NCBI GenBank assembly: GCA_037957365.1
Contig: JARHVA010000157.1
Location: 2,054,501 to 2,118,500 of the forward strand
Length of the DNA: 64,000 nt
Reading direction: 5' to 3'
Source: Torreya grandis
Lineage: Eukaryota > Streptophyta > Pinopsida > Cupressales > Taxaceae
Below, one piece after another: positions 59,325-64,000 of this stretch. The position numbers were made by a program, and so were the translations under genes. Within the stretch, counting starts at the first letter, position 1; each line of letters starts with the position of its first letter. The notes beneath the pieces are model-generated. The model was given only the letters and a program-made list of their open reading frames with translations, was not told the DNA's origin and searched no databases.

Positions 59325-59326
59325 TA

Positions 59327-60540
59327 TGATTTAACTAGTTTGGGAATAATGGAATTTTATTCCTATTTTAGTTAAGGGCCTAGATTAATTAATCAGTAAA
59401 GAATATTACAATAAATATAGTCTTGATTTGTATTTTTTTTTTGTCTTTTTTACCTTTCTACAAATATTAGTAAATAAGGAGAAATATGACTTAGCCAGAA
59501 ATAGGTTGAGGTGGCTAAAACAGAGGTTGAAATCGGCTATGCAAGAATGGGACAGTGTCATGATTCTAAATCTAAATTTCATTCAATGAAAAGATAAGAG
59601 CACCAAAAATAGGACACTTTTGTGTCTAGCATTATTTTCCACTCCCGCCACTGTTGTCCAAATTAGTCTCAGAGACCTAAAACTTTCTAGGTTTTTGTGT
59701 TGTTCCTATGTGAGCCTGCCTATGAAATCTAAAGCATTGATTATTAACAAAACTCATTATAGAGCTGATTTATTATTCAAACCCTAACCCTCCATCATGC
59801 TTGATAAAAAAATCTTTGAATCACTTAATAAATGGGAGGTTAGTGTGTAAGATGCATTGAATGTGTAAATTCACACCCTTTGTGTGGGCACATTGCCTAC
59901 ATACCAATACTCCGAGGAGGGATCAAGCCATATGTAGTTCTCCCACATAATGTGATTCATGCATTAGTGTAATGTCGATGAAAAAATTCTAAATTGAGAG
60001 TGCTTGAGGTGGCTAGGGGTTGGTATGAGATTTTGAGTGTGTTTGTAGCTATGTTGGGTGACTATATGCAGAGAATATGGAAGTTTGCCTTAGTACTTTA
60101 TTTGTATTCTTGTTTGCTTTGTAAGATTTGTCACCTCCCCTTTGTAAATGAATTTTGAATGGGATTTTATAGGGAAAAACTGGTCATGGGTCAGATGCAT
60201 TTGCGCTAGGTTGACATAATTAAGGATAGGAATCGGATGAAAATAACTATTGGAGCTCAAAGTGCAAATGGACAGGAGCATCGAAAATGGGACACCCTAG
60301 GGTCAGGTGTTATAGTCTAAGTATGGTACTCCTATTTTACATGCTCGAGACCTATTGGAATAGGATTGGCCTAGGAAAAATAGTTTGGCTAAGGTGGAAT
60401 TATCATTTAGAAGGTTTCGGATGACCAGTAATAAGCAAAAAGATGTCTAGAAGGGTTACAAGAGCATGGAAAAAGGAGCTCTAGATAAGATGTCACAAAC
60501 CACACTCAAACTAAGAATTTGGACATTTTATATGACTACA
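59327..60540 (-). repeat. 5' LTR of element C
   Basis: Full-length LTR of 1214 bp, start TGATTTAACTAG, end TATGACTACA, followed by TGATC. Confidence 0.85.
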
Positions 60541-60545
60541 TGATC

Positions 60546-61231
60546 TATATTCTTATAGATAGCCACTCCTATATTGGTTACCAATGATACTTGTGATTGA
60601 CATGGTTGATGTTCTTTTTATTTATGTGAAATATGCATTACATCTTCATATCTTTGATCTAAAACTTGAAACATTTTATTTAGTACCCATGTCTATATAG
60701 TGTGAGATGTAACTTAATCTTAGACCATAATGGAATTTATTCTTGTTCTATTGCTTTGAAATGTTAATAAACCACCCTTGAAAGTAAAATATAATCTTGT
60801 ATTACCCTTATTCACTCTTGCATCCATTATTTGTAACCATGGTTGTCCCTAAATTATATTTCCTCATGGAATGGTACTTTATAAAATCAATAATGTATTC
60901 ATTGTCTTAAGTCTCAAAGTGATTGGTATGTCCCATATCATACCCATGTGTATACTAAAAATATTTATCACTATGTCCCACACTCTTAAGAAATTTTATT
61001 ATGCATTTATTATGTTGTATATTATCTACAAAAATATCTTCCTTACATTTTTTTGTTAACAAGAGCTCGAATGACCATTGGTTCCTTCTCAATAATGTTT
61101 TGGGATATCTTGGTAATCATAGAGTGAGATGTAGGAGAAGATGAAGAAGTGGATTTTATTGTCTTGTTTTCCATTTTCCCAAATGTAATAACCCCTTTAT
61201 TTACAAGTTGTGTGATATTTTTGTGTAATGA
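60546..61231 (-). other. Eroded sequence downstream of the element E gag relic
   Basis: On the minus strand pieces such as KNITQLVNKGVITFGKM continue the gag-like reading to about 61150. After that nothing is recognisable up to the element C target site. Confidence 0.4.
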
Positions 61232-63366
61232 TTAACAATCATTATTCCAATGTCCATTAATACCATGATAAGTAAAAAATTGTTTGCATTTTAATTTCTC
61301 AATACAATAAGGAGGATAATAGTAATTAGAAGGGATAGTAATTAATTTCTTATCCAACAATTTTTGTAGAATATCATGTGTTCGATCTCTAAAACTATCA
61401 AACTTAAGTGGTTTCCTCTTAGTACAATTAGATTTATTCCCATTCGAAGGCACTTTGTAAACTAATTATTTTCCTTTATTGAGAACCTTAACTTGTTCTT
61501 CCTTGATCATAATTGTTTGTGTTGATTCCTCCTTATAATGAGAGACTATAATTGGACTCTTTTCTTTATTAGAAGCTAACTTTGGTTCCACCCTCTTATT
61601 TGTGGCTTCCTCATTAGGTGTAGATCGTCTTGATTCATTTGATTTAGTATCTTTATGTGTTTTAGAATTAATATCACATGCATATTTGAACACATCCATG
61701 TATAACTTCTCAAAAAAAGTATAAATATTATGCATAGCTCTTTCTTTGAGTAGAGATAAAAGACCCCTACTAAAGCGACAGTGATTTTCTAAATCTGAGG
61801 GTTGATATGTTAAAGAAATAAAAATATTCTTAAATCATAAAATATAATCTTGGATAATCTCATCATGCCCCCTATTGAAAACCTTTTATATGTTCCAATG
61901 TGAATTTAGGCACCATGTGTTTCTGATAATATGATAGGAACACATCATATAATCTCATGAAAGTGGGTAAGGATCCACTAAATAAATTGTAAAACCAATA
62001 TGAGGCTTCTCTTATTAGGCTTCTATGAAAATACTTTAGTAGGATGCATCCATCATTGACCCTTTCTCCAAAATAAATGTCTATTGACTTAAATTAATAC
62101 AAGGATCTCCATGACCATCAAATAATGGGAGTATAGGCATTAAAAAATCCTTTGGATATGTATATTGACATATAGCTCATGTACGGGGTTGTCCTAAGAT
62201 TATATATATATATATATATATATATATAGCATAAAATTATCTAATTTACAAAGTGAGATCGAGTACTTATCTTTGGAGGTCACAGATAACATGCATCATG
62301 GACACAATATGATAATTAGGGATATTAGTAGATTGGAAAGGCTCACTTATGGGTTGTAATTGACCATCCACTTTAAACATTTACATGAGGGAGTCAAGGC
62401 TAATATTTTTGCATGGATTAAGATTAAGATTGCATTCTAAGATAAACCAAATACATACTTTGTAATGATTGCATACTTTGGTATTCTTATCGCATTGAGT
62501 TTGTATATACATAAGGAAGGGCATCACATTGTGTCTCATTAGATTCTTGTTTCTTAAGAGAGGATCGAGAGACATCATAAATGACGTTATCATGAGAATC
62601 AAATTCTATGGATATAGTATGACTTACTTGAGAATCTTTCTATAATATTAAATTATCAAAACTTTGTGAATTTAAAATAATGATATCACGTTTTTTAAAT
62701 ATAAGATAATGCATCACATTGATTTGCATCCTTTAGTGCTTCAATAGAAAGGGAAAAAATATCATGGGATTTTACAACATTATTTGTCATTTCTAAGAGA
62801 ATAGAAATGTTATTGCAATCTTGTATATCATTAACAATATCTAAAGGATAATGGGGAATATCACATGCATTTTCATCATATACCTTTTATAAAGAAAGAG
62901 AGGGGGTAACATCCTCATTCATATTATTTTACATTTCTATGCAAGGCCTATGCCTTTGTATTTTATAATGATTAACGTGGTGTAATGCAATGGAAAACTT
63001 GAGAGGTAAGGAAGGTGTACTAATGGTAAATTCTTAACACTTTTATCCTTGTGATAGATTAAGGGAAATAAGATATTCTTTATTAAAATGTTCCTTTTGT
63101 TATAATGTATTATTAAGAGAAGAATGCGAACAAGAACTAAGTTCTTCAAATTCATAATTAGTGGACTCATTTTCTTCTTCATTATTATATTCACTATTGT
63201 ACCAATCCTCTTGATTTTTGTAAGTAGAATCATACTCATAATTATAATCATTTATATCACAATCATAATCCTCATCTATATAAGTAATATCAATAGTTAA
63301 GTATATGCTTACATCATCTACTTTATAGTTAAGCATATACCTCAAAGTGGGGTAATATGTAGACAT
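61232..63366 (-). pseudogene. Ty3/gypsy gag relic of a further lineage (element E)
   Basis: A long minus-strand coding relic, broken by stops and frameshifts. From right to left: 63366-63100 reads as an acidic, tyrosine- and asparagine-rich segment (DYDCDINDYNYEYDSTYKNQ); further stretches such as DIPHYPLDIVNDIQDCNN and FKVDGQLQP follow; near 62170-62090 LMPILPLFDGHGDP matches the start of the gag core; near 62030-61900 come LIREASYWFYNLFSGSLPTF and FLSYYQKHM, its centre and end. 61735-61466 is a lysine- and glutamate-rich linker. 61275-61232 reads FFTYHGINGHWNNDC, a zinc-knuckle-like block lacking its first cysteine. No protease or RT follows before the junction with element C at 60545, so the element is truncated. 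It differs from the gag of element B, so it is another family. Confidence 0.65.
62201..62228. repeat. (TA)14 microsatellite
   Basis: Uninterrupted TA run of 28 bp inside the element E relic. Confidence 0.95.
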
Positions 63367-64000
63367 CTAAAAATGCCCCCTTTCCCTTTATGTAGTGTTA
63401 TTTTATGAGTGTTGGCACATTTGTCTATGCATGGGTAATTTGGTCCAAAATTGGTGTTAAACTATTTTTTGAACTTATTTAGTTAAAACCCTCTTTCTCA
63501 ATCCTTGAGCTATCTTGAGTTTCCCTATTTCATGTTGGGACCAACCTTATGGTCCTATAACTTTACTTTTTACCTTCCTTTTAGCTAGATGGGCCCATCT
63601 GACCTTTTTTTACTTTATTGTTTCTAATAGTTAGAGTTTGACATGTATATGAGTGTCATTGAATTTTGAATTCAAGTAATTTATAAATAGACAAGTGATT
63701 AAGTTCATTTGATCATCAATCACTTTTCATCTTCTAGCTTGCATTCCATTGTGGAACACTTTTGGCATACATGTTGGTGTTATTTTTGTTATGTGATTTT
63801 TGTTCAGCGGCATCTTTATTTCAGTCTAAGGGGTTTGATAAATTATTGGATTTATCCAACACATACCACCAAATTCGTTTTACCTAACATTCTAGTTCAA
63901 ACATATTTATCTCATCACAAGAAGACGAATGCTGAAATGCACAAAAATAAAGCATGAAAGTGAAAGAGCAAAACTAGGTGAACAAACGTAAAAGACAATA
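63358..64000 (+). mobile_element. Probable LTR edge of a plus-strand Ty3/gypsy-type element, truncated by the window
   Basis: TGTAGACATCTAAAAATG at 63358 is preceded by CAAAGTGGGGTAATA, a purine-rich tract of the kind found before gypsy 3' LTRs. A good TATA box (63682-63689) lies 324 bp in. The end of the LTR is outside the window, so no target duplication can be checked. A similar edge (CTATAGACATCAAAATTTG after GGGAGGG) occurs at about 38115-38135. Confidence 0.45.
63682..63689 (+). promoter_or_regulatory. TATA box in the right-end LTR
   Basis: TATAAATA followed by GACAAGTGATTAAG, in ordinary LTR promoter position relative to the edge at 63358. Confidence 0.5.

Larger units (their letters stand above)
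48568..60540 (-). mobile_element. Ty3/gypsy-type LTR retrotransposon (element C), with a nested insertion
   Basis: LTRs at 48568-49776 (3') and 59327-60540 (5') share the start TGATTTAACTAGTTTGGGAATAATGG and the end TATGACTACA. Flanking bases GGATC and TGATC (48563-48567, 60541-60545) make a 4-of-5 target duplication. A purine tract AAAGGGGGGCAAA before the 3' LTR shows minus orientation. Removing the nested element leaves about 7.5 kb. The internal region has a decayed gag-protease frame next to the 5' end, then about 3.5 kb without recognisable domains, the same arrangement as element B. LTR starts, polypurine tract, primer-site region and hairpin block all resemble B, so the two form one family. 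No RT or integrase was found. LTRs are clearly diverged (about one in ten by eye). Confidence 0.85.

Noticed and set aside
1..64000. CRISPR array, bacterial operon, rRNA or organellar DNA
   Set aside because: No regularly spaced repeats, no bacterial gene organisation and no conserved rRNA or plastid/mitochondrial gene text. Target duplications and plant LTR signals show nuclear plant DNA.

Overview
This window looks like intergenic nuclear DNA from a seed plant with a large, repeat-filled genome. It is AT-rich throughout, and I find no intact host gene, rRNA, tRNA, CRISPR array or operon. What can be read is layer upon layer of LTR retrotransposons. There are also a decayed hAT transposase, a tRNA-derived SINE and two relics of plant mobile domain (PMD) genes. 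Plant primer-binding sites for initiator tRNA-Met, PMD sequences and several nested LTR insertions fit a land plant. A gymnosperm is my best guess from texture alone (weak inference).

Left part (1-22 kb). AT-rich background carries a dispersed 1-kb repeat (1732-2745 and 19355-20252), a short Copia-like LTR element with TSD TGTAG (3659-6609), a hAT transposase relic (about 6640-9206), an unidentified decayed minus-strand gene with intron-like gaps (9770-11700), and a SINE with a 13/14-bp target duplication (15767-15990).

First nest (21.6-36.3 kb). A minus-strand PMD gene was split by a 12.9-kb Ty3/gypsy-type element (22545-35451, TSD CCTAG). Its left LTR was later split by a plus-strand LTR element (23479-28420, TSD GTTAG). 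The big element keeps a gag relic (32.5-33.9 kb) and about 3.7 kb of non-coding internal sequence with conserved hairpins.

Middle (36-48.5 kb). Mostly featureless AT-rich DNA, with a perfect 70-bp tandem duplication, a 32-bp palindrome and a possible LTR edge of the same gypsy family near 42.9 kb. A second PMD relic on the plus strand (about 45.2-48.2 kb) is interrupted by a solo LTR (45985-47143, TSD TATTC) and carries an (AC)35 tract.

Second nest (48.5-60.5 kb). Another member of the same gypsy family (48568-60540, imperfect TSD GGATC/TGATC, minus strand) carries a decayed gag-protease reading frame. That frame is cut exactly in two by a young LTR element (53887-58324, TSD GCTTG). The two LTRs of this young element differ at only about a dozen positions. 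It has an initiator-Met PBS and a PPT but no gag, protease, RT or integrase. Its only gene is an intact ORF of about 533 codons for an acidic coiled-coil protein with one C-terminal hydrophobic segment, which I do not recognise. Its LTR ends carry serial copies of the LTR-terminus/PBS junction. This is the most unusual object in the window.

Right end (60.5-64 kb). A minus-strand gag relic of another Ty3/gypsy lineage abuts what looks like the 5' edge of a plus-strand LTR with a good TATA box, running off the window.

No reverse transcriptase, RNase H or integrase domain could be recognised anywhere, although at least five LTR elements with target duplications are present. All elements here would have to be mobilised by partners elsewhere.
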